This document shows positions 46,860-59,391 of a stretch of DNA of 64,000 nucleotides, piece by piece. The notes beneath the pieces were generated by a model. It searched no databases, had not been told where the DNA came from, and saw only the letters and a list, made by a program, of their open reading frames with translations. Within the stretch, counting starts at the first letter, position 1, and each line of letters starts with the position of its first letter. The DNA is from Siderastrea radians (lineage: Eukaryota > Cnidaria > Anthozoa > Scleractinia > Rhizangiidae): positions 3,303,366 to 3,367,365 of the forward strand of contig OZ024892.1 of assembly GCA_964017195.1 (NCBI GenBank), given 5' to 3'. Made by a program: the position numbers and the translations under genes.

Positions 46860-49800
46860 ATGGAGTTGCTGTTGTTGTTCGCTGCTTTTGCTGTGGTCAC
46901 GAGTCAAAACAGTAAGTTTTTCGTTTCAATTTTGGACGTTTTTTTGTAATGAAAACAATTCCCGCTTGCTTCTTTTACAAACGTTTTATAACAACTGAGA
47001 AAACTGTACCACCAGAGGTACTCCCCAACAACTTTCATATGCATTGCGGTGAGACTGAGACTTCATTCACAGATCACAAAAAGTCAGAATTACCCTGTCA
47101 CAAACAACATAAGCATTAAAATCACAGTAAACTGTTCAATAGCTTTCATCTGAATAGCCACACTTTAGGATTTCATCCCCAGACACAAAGTTATAACCAC
47201 CTTCAGCACAGCAAACAAAATAATGACACAGAAACGTACTGCTTAATAGCTTTCATTTGAGTGTTGCTCCGATGATTTCGTCCGCAGACCCAAAAATTAG
47301 AACCACCTTGTACTGCACAATCTGAAACAGCACCACAGAAACGTATTGCTCAGTAGCTTTGATTTGAATGTTCACACTTAAGGACTTCATCCACAGTCTA
47401 AAATTTAGAACCACCTTGTTTAACCTAATAAACAGCACCACGGGAAATTACTACCTGCAGCTTTTATTTGAATGTCCGCGCTTTACTGCGGATTTCAGCC
47501 ACAGACTCATTATTCAGAAACATTTTGCTGTAGCAGTTGGTTCTAACTTCTCTACCTTTGGTTAAAATCATACTTTATGTATGACCCTTGAAATGAGAAC
47601 TGTTAAACACTAGTTACTAAGCTGCTACGTTTTGTTTTTTTGTTCTGAGTTTGGTTAGGAATAAAAAGCAAAAAATATGAAAAGGGAATTTGTTGGAATG
47701 AAACAAGAGAATAAAAGAATAACGCTCTGGGGATAATTTCCGTTATCCTCTCATGTGGCCTCTCAGAATGGACGGTGTACAAGTATTGTCAACCTCGTAC
47801 CCAGAGTCTCTCTTCTTCCCGTCTCCTGGAGCCAGATAGAGAGACCCTGGGAACAAGGTTGCAAGTATTGTAAGCACGCTCCTGAAACTGAGGCAAATAA
47901 CAGTTTTGTTGTTTCTTCTGTTTTAGTTCCTGCCAAGGAATTTGGCTACGGGGAAACCACAGAGGATGGTGAGTAAGATAAAGATATGCAACATTGGGCC
48001 GTATCGATGCTAATTCCTCGATATCATCGATATTTGGGTTTCCTAAAAATATCGATACTCGACTGAAGTATCGCTGATTTCGATACCGCTCGATACTGTT
48101 CTAGCACAAAATGATTTTTTACCTGTTTCTTCAGGTGCGTTTTTTTTTATAATCAAGCTTCGCTCATTACCTTGCGGGTTTTAAGTCTGGACTTGAAAGC
48201 ACACGTCATAACAGGAACCTTGAGGAAGACGTCATAATATCGATACTCAATATCGAAAAAAGTGTCAAGTATCGGTAAATATCATATTCGTGTGGATTGA
48301 TTTAAAAAACTGGTATCGGCCCACCATTATCTCTGAGCGGTTTCACTTGAGGATCGTAGAACATGTAAATCGTGTCAAGCGCAGGAAAACACATGCGATA
48401 AAGTCACGATTAGTTGTAGTTTACTGAGCGGCTTTGACTTGGTCTAGAAGGTGGTGCGACGTTTTTTAACGAATGACAGTAAGTGGTAAGTCAAAAGCAA
48501 AGAAACCACGAATAAGTGTCCTAGCGGATCGAATGATTCCCCTTTGACTTGTTGACAGAAATTTGGTCGGAAACTGATAGGTATTTTCAACTCTGCATAA
48601 AACGGCTGTCTTTCTGCTGTTTTTTCTTGAATAGTGCTGGGTCCTGAGGACTGGCCCGAGGAATGGGAAGATTGCGGTCATGACCGCCAATCCCCAATTA
48701 ACATCGATACAAGCAAGGTGAAAAGTAAAAGCTATACTCCTCTGACAATGAAGTTCGACAACCCGAGAGGCCTGGTAACTGGGACTCTCGAGAACAATGG
48801 CCATGCTCCTACTCTTACGATTGACAAGGAACAAGGTGGAGCTACACTTACTGGGGGTCCCCTGGGGGATGACACGTTCACACTCAAACAGTTCCATGTG
48901 CACTTTGGATGCGAAAATGACCGCGGATCTGAGCACACCCTCAACGGGAAAGCTTTTTCTGCTCAGGTAAGCAACATTTTCACAAGTGGCTTTTAATATG
49001 GCTCAGGAGCGCTAATTCTGCATGGATTTAATATGTTCATCATCTATTTCAATGTGTAGTATATTAAGGACAGTGCTTAAATTTGTTACCACGCATGCGT
49101 TCTGCGTGTCTCGGAATGGCCCGAGATACTCGGGTTTCTTCAGAACAGTACCTACTAATACATACGTATCTTGGCACAGTTTGTGACTATGCAGGAAAAG
49201 CCGATCTTAGCAAAAGGGCTGTTGGAATTAAAAAAAATAGGGTAACAAGCATTTTTCAGACAGAGATAATTGAGCCTAAATTTGCAAAGAAAATACCATA
49301 CATTGTTTGTGAATTTTGAAGCTCTTTAGAATGATGGTTAATTAATGTTTTAGTGATAACTTTTTTTAATAAATCCGGTTCTTTGACAATTAAGCTCTGC
49401 TTTTTTCTTCCAAGCTCCATATGGTGTTTACCGCTGGTTCTGTAGAGGAATTTGCAGTTGTAGGCATATGGATTAAGGTACATCCTAACCTTTATTTAGT
49501 AAAAGATACCATTGTATTCAATATAGATTATAACAACATGGCTAGAGCTTTTAAATATATAACGCCCGCTGTGATTGGCCAAAACTCGGGGCCGGATTTT
49601 TCGGTAATGCCCACGAGCATTATGAACAATGTCAATGGCCGGCTGGTGCGGAGCGAATATAGAAAATGTGAAAGTACATTTGATTCAAATAGTTCGAATA
49701 ATTTGAAGCTAAATGAAACGAGACAGTTTCTTTGAAAGTTCCAACTTTTCTTGTGCGGTATAATTTTTTTGTGTGAAATAAATCTGCTGAGTGTTGAATG

Positions 49801-50888
49801 CTTTCTCAGTCTTTCTTGTACGGACCTCGCTTCGCTCGGTCCGGAAAGACCTCGGGCAATATTTTCCCAGTACGGCTCTCGCCGGCGCTCGGTAAACAAG
49901 AAGTAAATAATGCGACTGACAATGTTTTTAATATCACCACGGCTTATTATCATCGTCGTCATCGTCGTCATCGTCGTCATCATCATCATCATCATCATCA
50001 TCATCGTCGTCGTAATCAGAACTTTGTCCTCACGTGTGGAATTGGGTGGGACCACTATTTGCACCGGCGATCTTCTCCTTTATAGCAGGGACATTACGTT
50101 TTTTGAGCAAAATGTATCAATTCAAAGACCAAGAACCTAACGAAATTTGTCGAGTTTGCTATTTAGCCATAAATTGTGATCATGTTGCCCGTAAATCAGT
50201 ACGCGTTTTATCTGAATCCCCTCTAAGATCCAGTGTTTCTCTTTCCACAGGCTTACCATCCTCGGTTAGTTCGGTGAACTGTACTCTTAAACGGCGGTGT
50301 TGGTTGCCAAAGTAGCTCTCCTAAAATCAATATAATATTTTGTTTGTTTTGTCGATTTAAAGCTTGTGGTCTCCAAGTTGCAACCTTTTTTCTCTTTCTC
50401 TACTTCTGTGAACCGCTTTTGTCCCTACACGGGACAACATATGAAAACGAGTCTTGATATTTTGAGAGTTTTATGTCAAAACATCGCCTTAGGACGTTCG
50501 CGCCTAAATCTTCCCACGTTCAGATTTTTTCCAAACTTTTGCTATCCTTAGATAATGACCAACTCATGTCAGAAAAGCAAAAAAATTGGGGGGTCACCGT
50601 GCTCGTTTCGGAAAAAAAGCGTGTTGGAAATGCTGTGTTTTTAGAAGTTTTGGTTATGGAAGGCGAAATCGGCATTCTTGCTACAAGGATTAATATAAGT
50701 TACGAGGAGGACTCTAGACAATGCTTATTTTTTCATTTCAACGCAAATAGGCCTATTTAGTGCATTTTTGCTTGTAATATCGTTTCTTCAGTTAAAATTA
50801 GCCTCAGCGAAGTATAATTGAAAGTCATATATACCTGCATTCGTAGAAAAATTCGATCGTATTTGAGTAAAAGTAGCAATAAAATTAA

Positions 50889-50919
<31 letters not shown>

Positions 50920-53102
50920 GGGCAAAATGCAGAGAACCAGTAAAGGATGTGATTTATCGAAAAAAAGAATGGGGCCACCGAGCATTTAAGAGAGTTAAGC
51001 ACGTTTATAGATACAAACATACCCAAGTACCACCACTGTATCTGTCTATATTTCTTACTCAGCGCGCGCGCTCGATGCATGAAGTGGCATGCAATTGCGA
51101 CGAGGGCGAACGTCCTTAAGATAAGTTGTTTGATGTCCCATACAGCAGCGCAGGTCACCATACAAACAGAGGATGGTGAGCCTGTGATCTTTCAAGAGGT
51201 TTAGGGTATCCAGTAACCTTTGTTTTTTCCTTTTAATAGACCATGACGACCACGTCTCACCTAAATACGAACCATCGTTCGACCAAATTCTCCTGAGGCT
51301 CCGTCCAAGTGAACCAATCTTGCACGATTAGGCACTGAGAATGAGACATTTAATACTTTATGCATTGAATACAAAGACAGTCATGAACGTGACAACTAAG
51401 AAAGCTTCGTATTATTAGTTTAGAGAGAGCTAGAGAGAGAGACAGACAGACAGACAGGCAAACAGACAGACAATCTTTATTTAAACACGAAGTTCCTTCA
51501 ATAACAAATGAATTGGTTTCCAAGAAAGTCGTGTTTAGTGGCAATATACAGACCTTTACAATAGAAAATTAACCCTATATTTTTACTTATTTTACTTTAG
51601 GCACCCTCCAGTCCAGTGAACCAGGTTTTTGGAAATTTTGCGGATTTGCTGCACAATATTATTGAAGTTGGTACGTTCATTGTAAAGCGTAATAAAAGTA
51701 TGAAGGAATGCCAAAGCAGTATGATTCGGAAGTGTACTTGGATTGAACATTTGTTGACCAGATCCAGAAAAGGCCATCGTGTGAGCATTAGAAATGAAGC
51801 AAACCGGGGAAACTACCCCGAAAAGCTATTCTCATCGGCACGCACAAAGTATGAAAACATAAAAGGATGATGGTTCCGAGACTGAGAAGTTCACCAAGGT
51901 ATAATAAAACAATTATTAGATTCGGTTTTTGCGATATCCGGAATAATCAAGGTCTCGGTAACTGTTATCAGCTTCAGCCTCCGGCTTCGGCTGATAACAG
52001 CTACCTCGACCTTGATTATTCCGGATATCGCAAAAACCTCATCCACTAATTGTTTACAGATTGTCCCACATTTTACTTGCATCTATTAAAAAGAAGTTAC
52101 TTTCTAAGGGTCGCAACGGGGTTAGGGCTCTAGAGCTCCGGGTCAAAATATACAGGGCTCCAGGGCTCTAGGAAAAAAACCCGAAGCTCCAGGACTCCAT
52201 TGCTTCACTCTAGGGTCCCGTTTCGCCACAATTAACATTTTTCTTCGGACTCAAAGTAAAGAAAGGCATCTGGCTCTCTGCTTCACAGCAAAACTTTCGG
52301 GGTACCAGGGCTCCAAATACCCACCCCACTTGGGCATCCTGCTTTCTCTTCTCCCAATTACTTTTAAGCCCGTGCTCACTGGCTTAAAGGTTGTAACTAT
52401 CCTGGCTTTACATGAGTGCTTAATGAGCGCTCTCACGTTGTTTTCTTTACAGAAGAGACTTTCACTGTCGAAGAGTCGCATGGTATTCGGCTGATGGATC
52501 TGCTGCCCGAAAACTGCAAAGACACAATCATCAAGAACAATAACAACAACAACAACAATAACAACAACAACAACAACGATAACAACAACAACAATAACAA
52601 CAATAACAACAACAACAATAACAACAACAACAACAACAACAAGAGGAAAATTGTCAAAGATAAGAGTGTGACCTTAAATTGCTACTACACTTACAGAGGT
52701 TCCCTGACCACCCCTGAATGCTTCGAAACAGTGACATGGATAATCCCTAAACCGATGCTTGCAGCCTCCAACAGTCAGGTTTGTACTGGTTTATTTACGT
52801 TTTAGGTAGAGGGGGGGGGGGGAGCTTGAAAGAAGTAATGGTTCAAAAGAAGAAAACTTTTGTGCAAATAGAGACTAACAGAAAGGAAAATCAGGAGACT
52901 AACGTTTTTTTTTTATTTTGTTATCCAGATGGAGAAGTTCAGACAACTGAAAGCTGACCACGGAAAACATCCAGACCGCATGTGTGATAACAACAGACCA
53001 ATCCAGCCGCTTAAGGGTCGCACTGTTTATTCTGTTAAACAGGTTCAAAATAGTAACAACAACAACAACAACAACAATAATAATAACAATAATCCACCAT
53101 AA
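46860..53102 (+). CDS. Secreted alpha-carbonic anhydrase with long Asn runs (CA-B)
   Basis: Seven coding exons: 46860-46911, 47927-47968, 48635-48966, 49415-49477, 51601-51670, 52453-52778, 52929-53102. Exon lengths and phases match CA-A except for repeat-driven growth in the last two; total 352 residues. The signal peptide MELLLLFAAFAVVTSQN is cleaner than in CA-A. Zinc histidines (FHVHFG, QLHMV), NNGH, GSEH and SLTT are all present; Gln117 is shared with CA-A. SLTTPP has become SLTTPE. The internal insert is CKDTIIK, 14 Asn, Asp, 20 Asn, then KRKIVKDK. A second run of 12 Asn precedes the C-terminal Pro-Pro. I count 16 differences from CA-A in the 111 residues ending at Gln117. Likely an extracellular CO2/bicarbonate enzyme or a matrix protein derived from one. 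Confidence 0.92.
47050..47560. repeat. 106-bp repeat array in CA-B intron 1
   Basis: About five degenerate units ('aaccaccttgtactgcacaat', 'cagtagctttgatttgaatg'). The same intron of CA-A has about two. Confidence 0.8.
47790..47861. mobile_element. 72-bp MITE with 10-bp target duplication
   Basis: Ends caacctcgtacccag and ctgggaacaaggttg are inverted repeats. The direct repeat caagtattgt flanks it at 47780-47789 and 47862-47871. CA-A has one diverged copy of the target, acaagtcttgtaaac (about 22554), and no element. Confidence 0.9.
47990..48330. mobile_element. ATCGAT-rich inverted-repeat element in CA-B intron 2
   Basis: Homologue of the element at 22685-23125, with 'atatcatcgatatttgggtt' near the left and 'atatcgatactcaatatcg' near the right. 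About 100 bp shorter than the CA-A copy in the middle. Confidence 0.55.
49940..50012. repeat. (GTC/ATC)n microsatellite in CA-B intron 4
   Basis: Trinucleotide units 'gtc', 'atc' and 'cgt' in the position of the pure (ATC)n of CA-A. It produces poly-His, poly-Ile and poly-Met reading frames, none of which is a gene. Intron 4 (49478-51600) otherwise shows no gene. Confidence 0.85.
51918..52040. mobile_element. Foldback MITE in CA-B intron 5
   Basis: Arms gtttttgcgatatccggaat and its complement, ending ggatatcgcaaaaac, are separated by an inner hairpin (ctgttatcagc / gctgataacag). CA-A intron 5 shows no obvious counterpart. Confidence 0.75.
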
Positions 53103-56100
53103 AGGTCGGCACACACGAGGTAATTTGTACCTGTGCTGGAGCCCATTATCCGGAGCGTTCAACATCCACACTTCGTCTGTGAAGAGGCGTTTTCTTAAGC
53201 TGACTTATTTTTCGGTGACATCAAGTCTTCCAAGGTTTCCAAAGATGACACGACGTTTTCCGAGGATTTTCGAAGACGATTCGAGGGCTTTTGAGGGTTA
53301 TCGAAGATGACCCAAATGATTCCGAAAATTTCCGAAGATGACCGGAGATGTTTCAAATATTTCGTAAGATGACCCGAAGTCTTTCGAAGATAATCGAAGA
53401 ACTATGATAACTGACGAGAATCCGAAGTAATGAAAGCCGGAAAGACTTATCTAAAAATAAATCAACTTGTGAAAACGCCGCTGCACGAAGACATGGCTCT
53501 GGATAGTGGGCTCTTGAGCCGGGAAAAGTCCCTGTAACAAGATCCCTGTAGTGTTTACGCAAAGAAGAATGGATTTAGATATTGATACTGCACTCTGTCC
53601 CGAGGCCAAGTCTGCTGAGCGTACAAACGATGGGACTTTTTGTAGGAAAAGATTGATCTAGTCTGTAATTGTACTTAACGTATTTATTTGTTCGCTGACA
53701 AGACTTGTTAATAGAAACCAAACTTTTAGTTCTGACGACAATTTTTTTTTAACGAAGATGGGTAGTTTACAGAAGGGACCTATCCCTGGGATTTGTTGGA
53801 GGGACTACGGCTCCGGGGACAAGTTCTTTTGCATTTGCCGACTTTAAGGGAAAGGGGGAGGAGAGGGGGTGGGAGTGCTCCCTAGAATTTTTGTTGCAAG
53901 CTAGCGATCATTGTTTTGCACTATAATCAGTAACAATTATTCACCCAAGTGGAGGTGAACAGAGGTGGATATCTGTCAAGCCGCGAAACTGAGGCCAGAC
54001 CAGTGGATAGCCAGCACCAAATAGTTTATTTTTTCTGAGAAATATGGAAAACCTCGTACGCGAAATTCGGAACAATGCCGGGAGGTGAATAGCAGTTACT
54101 ATCCCGAGTTTGACTAGCCAATCAGAACGCACGAAAAACGCTATCCGCTGGTTTGGCATTTAGTAAGGGGCATTATCGTATACAGCAAGATGTGTAACGA
54201 AAAAGTTCGTTGTACAGATTTTTAGGTTAACTGCAACCTTTGTAGTGATTGAAAAAAGTAAACATGGGGGTCATTATAAAACTGTGAAATTATGAGACTA
54301 AGAGTCTGGTTTACGGTACGTTCCTCTTGCAAGACTGTGTCCCGGGAACAAGTCCCTTCAGATTACACACCAAGGCAGTCGTTGCAGGTTGAGTTTTCTT
54401 TTCTTTGATTGTTTTTTTTTTTTTTCAATTCAGGGTCGCAGGACCTTATCCCATGAACAGAACACGTGGGGGAACATTTTTGGTCCCCGGGACTTGTCCC
54501 CTCTATTCAAATCGGTTTCTATTCGCGGTACAAGTCGCAGGGTCTTGCCCTTAGGACTTGTATTTTCGAAAGTACCAACCTTAAGGCTCGGGAAGATTAA
54601 ATCGGATTATGATGAACTACCGACTTGAACGTATTATAAGATAAGATAAGACGAGTTGGCAGTTACAAGAACAAGAAAGAAATGTGGACACTATGACAAA
54701 TTACGATTAAAAATACATAACACTAAAAATACATCAACTACGCAACTAACTAAGGGAGCTGAAATAAATGGCTAGAAATAATATATATAGGATAGAACAA
54801 AACTAATAAAAAGACATAAACTATAACATTTAACCTTGCTTATTATTTTCAAAGATATGAAAACTCTGAAATAGTTTCAGCACAGCAAGGAGTGGACTCA
54901 TTTGTTATGCCACTAAATTAGTGACAATATCGTATGTAAACGCGATTGCATTTTTGTTTACCTTATAGCACCGTTGTATGTTATCTTTACTTGATCAATA
55001 AACTGATTTATCACTGACCTCAAACCATGACAATGAATGGCTTTATTATTTTTAAATGGCGCAACGTGTTCTCAAACATCAAGTAAACCTTGATTATAGA
55101 AGAGCTTCTTCGCAGGGAGAGAAACGTACTAATTAATTGGGTTGACCTATGTGAAGTCGAGTCGTTTGGAGATGGTGGTGACTTGAACCACGTACGGTAG
55201 CTTAACGTAGCCCCACGAAATTGTTAAAAGAAGAATTTAAGTTATGATGATCAGAAGTGGTTTATTGGTTTCTTGCGCGCATTATTTTTTGTACCTTTTG
55301 TTGTACTTACTAAAAACGAGGAACAGAAACCATGGTTATGATGGTGTATTGTCAAACTAGGCTTAGTCTAGTATTCTATGCTTGTTGCTTACAGAATCTA
55401 AACGAAAACGACACGATGACAAAATTTTTAGAGGTCGTTTTTCACTTGGAAAGGGTGTCATTTTTTCAGGTTTGGGCCTTGACCAGGGTATCAATTTTCG
55501 ATCGAACATTTTTCGATTTTCTATCCTTAATAAGGTCAGGTTTAAGAACCTTCGCGGCGCACATCTATCCTAAATTGACGGGAGTACCCCCTCGGGAAAA
55601 TTGTACTCCAAAGAAAAAACAACAAAAATGAATGTATTTCCGAAGGTATGAATAGTTCTATTGTTGACCACGGTAGTACAGAACTTTCTCGTTAGATATT
55701 TTGTCTTGTGAAATTATTGCCTTTTATTCTTATGAGAATAGATGAAGGTCGGACTGCATTTTATGATCATAATAACCTTGTTTCTTGCGCAATTACTCTC
55801 CCCGGGATTAGTCACGTCTTGTAGCCGTCTGAAAGTAGCTACAAGGAATTGCAAAAAGACTTGAGACACTCGCTATATTGACGGTCATTTTTGACACACA
55901 TCTACCCCCCTTTTCCCTTATCAATGTTGTAAAGGGTTTAGCAATGACATTCAAAGTAACAAGCAACAACATTGAAAGGGGGAGAATGGTCGGAAATGTA
56001 TTTAAGTTTTCCATTTGTTTTTAAGAGCACGTTTTTAGACGGAAACCCCATTTTTAGGGAGAGCGTCTCAACAAGTTTGCAATCGCTTGTAGCTGCTTCT

Positions 56101-56736
56101 CAAACTTTGCGGCCTCTCAGGCTCACTGATACCCCCCTTTGTTCCTTCTTGGTGGCTTGTCTGGTTAAACTCACTAGCCTTTGCCAGGCTAGGTTCTCGG
56201 ATTGTGCAAATGAGCCAGGAGAGTCTGCAGAGAGACGCAAGGTAGACTGGAACCAAGGACCTCCGGATTATAAATCAACGCCTCAAACTATTCGGCTCCT
56301 CTGCCTCCAGTACAATTTTTTAGTCATAATATAAACAGGGTACAGGGTATGATAGCCTGGAGGGCACACCCCTACTCAAATTTTGGTGCACCCCTTCCCC
56401 TCTCCCCTCCCCTCCCCTCCCCTCCCCTCCGCCAGTTCTTATGCTTACTATTTCAGAAGGTTTTCAATTCTTCTTTTGTTATAAGTTTTTGTGATAGAAT
56501 CTGAAAACCTCTCACAAAACTAAAATATTCATAAATATATATATATAGCTTCACAAAACTAAAATATTCTTTTAATATATATTATGTAGCTTCACTGAAA
56601 GTCGGGGTTTGGGGACGAGTTAGTTGTGTTACATGACGTAAAGGACTATTGGTGGTGGCATACAAGATGTTGTATTCTCGCAGAATCCGCCGAGGTCTTT
56701 ATTCTGTTCTCTAGCTAGTTGGACTTGTGTCTCAGC
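53103..56736. other. Region between CA-B and SCP2
   Basis: No gene is supported. The first part repeats the 'cgaagat' stretch of copy A; 54.64 kb holds three 'ataag' units where copy A has the GAGAA satellite. From about 55.29 kb to SCP2 exon 1 copy A has no counterpart. C-rich 'ctccc' iterations occur at 56397-56432. The SCP2 promoter should lie near the right end; I saw no TATA box. Confidence 0.5.
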
Positions 56737-59360
56737 ATGACAGCGACGAGGAAGGCTTCTGAACAAGTGTTTGTAGTCGGTGTTGGAATGACAAAGTGAG
56801 TTTTGATCATCAAAATTTCTAGTCAGTTTTCTGTTTCTCATAATATTAGCTTGCTGTACATTATTTTGATTGGCGAACGTGAACTTGTTATTCCATCTTC
56901 AATTTAAAGATCAATGCTAATACTTCCAGTTTGGATTTCTGTGCTAACTGTGGACACAGTCAACCCAGAAAGAAAGATCTCAAACATATAGCTTTATCTT
57001 TGTTAACCCCAGAGGCAATCAACATCACATTCCTCCTCGAATGTCAATAAGAATACAAAATCACAACAAAAAGTGATGAGAATTCATGAAATGATCACTA
57101 AAGCAAAATTGCATTGGGTGTTAACAAGGTCTCTGAAGTGGTGCCAATAGAGTCCAGTAAATACAATTTGAACGTTAACTTTTGGGTGTAAAGTCACAGG
57201 GAACCCAAGCAAAATATTTGTGACGTAAAAATACAAGACTTTGTATGGGATTTTGACAACAACAAGCTTTTTATTACCAAATAGAAAATTAGTCAATAAA
57301 AAGAGACGAAAAGAAGAAATAAATAAATAAATTAATAAATAAATAAAATAAATAAACAAATACCAGTTGAAAACTCATGAACAGTAAGACTGTAAGATGT
57401 TTAGCTTGACTTTGTTTTTAAACGTTTTAAGGGAGAGGTATTTAATGCGTTCATCAAGGTGATTCCAAACTTTTACAGCTGCAAAGCGAATGTTGAATTT
57501 ACCATAGTTTGTTTTGATGGTATTGATGTAATAGGTCGATTTAGAAGCATGCCTAGTATTGTATGAGTGTACAGATGCTACTGTTTGAAAGAAATTTTCA
57601 AAGGAAGATGGAAGAAGATTATAGTAATAGTGATACATGAGGAGTGCATCGTGAAGGGTAACAAGATCAATTAATATAAGGATCTCTAATTCCTTAAAAA
57701 AAGGCTCAGAGTGTTCATCCGGTTTTGAAAAAGTTATAGTACGTATAGCTCTCTTTTGAAGAGTTATTAAGGGTTTAAGAGTAGTACTATAAGTATTGCC
57801 CCAAATTGATAAACCATAGGTGAAGAAGGGGTAGATAATTAAATAATATAATTGATGTAATATGTTTCTATTTACATAATGTCTAATTTTAGATAGCACT
57901 CCAATACCTCTCGAAACCTTCTTGCTCAATTGGTGTAAGTATGGTTTCCAGTTCAAATTTTGAACCGAACATTTTGAGAAATAAATACATCTTCCACTAA
58001 TGAAACTTCTGGGGGTGCCCGACCCTCTATCTCAGGCCAATTTTGAATGTTTTGTTAGTCCCCGGGGGTCAGCCAACACTGTAAAATTCTAAACTAGCTG
58101 TTGCATATTGCAAGTGAACTGCTGAGTTGTTGTTAGAAAGCAGCTTACAAAAATTGTTTCAAATATAGAAATTCATTATTATGACTGATGACCTGAGAAC
58201 TTAACGACATGCTAAACAGAACCTAAAAAGATTGAAAGTGAACAGAAACTGAAAACAGATCTTATGAAGTTCAAGGTTATGTTTATTAGAGAAACTTGTG
58301 TGCATGTAGAAGATCATTGTTTTTCAGGATCATTGTTTTTCCTTAGTAAATGAGAACAGCTTATGCTAAGTCAACAAATCAAAGACTGGGTGTGTCAGGG
58401 GCCTAGACCTGTGAAGGAAGCTAAAGCGCAGAAGTTTAGAACTTACGTTAGAATTATATTAATTTCTTATGAATTCTTCTGGCCTTTTCAGACTGTGTAC
58501 TTTTCTTTTCAATGTAGGCTGAAGGTTAATTGAAATAGAAAGACAATCTGAGACTTAACTTTACTTTATAATTTCTAGGTTTGAGAAGCCTCTTACCAAG
58601 AAATGGGATTACCCAGGTATGTTGAGCAATTGTTTCGTTTCTGACTCTAGCTTTTACTTTCAAAATAGAGGTTTCTGGGTTTTTTGTGCAGTTGAAATCT
58701 GGGGAAACTTGAACAAAGAAATGTGTTTTTTTCACATTATTTTTGTTCCCTCGAACCCTTGATTGATCTAACAGTTAATCTTCTCACAGATATGGCTCGA
58801 GAGGCAGGAACAGCTGCCCTAAAAGATGCAGGGATTTGTTATGAGGATGTGGAAGCTGTTGTAGCAAGCTACTGCTATGGGGAGCCAACTTCAGGTACAA
58901 GTACATTTAGCGCAAATCATTTCCAACAGTTGTAGAGTAAGGATGAGCGAATACCTGTTTTCCAATTCAGTATAGTGAGGTTTTATTAAATGGTGACCAT
59001 TCCTGCTTGTTTTTCTGGGTCCAAAGGTACCCATATGTGAAAAATGAGGCAAATTTGAGAAAACAGTGCTTCCACATACTCTAATACAGTGTTCGGGAGG
59101 TGGCGTGGCCGAGTGGTTGGGGCACTGGACTTGTAATCCGGTGGTTCCAGGTTCAAATCCCGCTCTGACCACTTGGATTTGTTTCACGGTAGTCCTGTTT
59201 TCAAATCCTCGGCCATGCTTGTAAATGGCCAACTGGTAAGCCTCCCACCAGTTGGAGTTGTTAAAAAGAGTTTATGTTTCATTTGTAATGTTACTTTCAG
59301 ATATTTAAAGTGTCCCTAATTAGCATTGTCGTGCTAAACACTCCGACACTTAAATAAAGT

Positions 59361-59391
<31 letters not shown>

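Larger units (their letters stand above)
30661..59050. repeat. Tandem segmental duplication, copy B
   Basis: Starts at actgtcaacaacagcacgg, homologous to 16078, and ends in SCP2 intron 3 near 59.05 kb. It contains CA-B and the 5' exons of SCP2. It was enlarged by the insertions at 31.0-36.2 and 42.1-45.8 kb. The original junction between copies is near 30.62-30.66 kb. Confidence 0.85.

Noticed and set aside
49528..50140. Poly-Met, poly-His and poly-Ile ORFs on both strands
   Set aside because: They are products of the (GTC/ATC)n tract in CA-B intron 4 and have no splice or motif support.
52433..52657. Poly-Leu minus-strand ORF
   Set aside because: It is the antisense of the Asn-coding repeat in CA-B exon 6.
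59099..59172. Functional tRNA gene
   Set aside because: The tRNA-like head is followed by a conserved SINE body and an (ATT)n tail, so it is a SINE.
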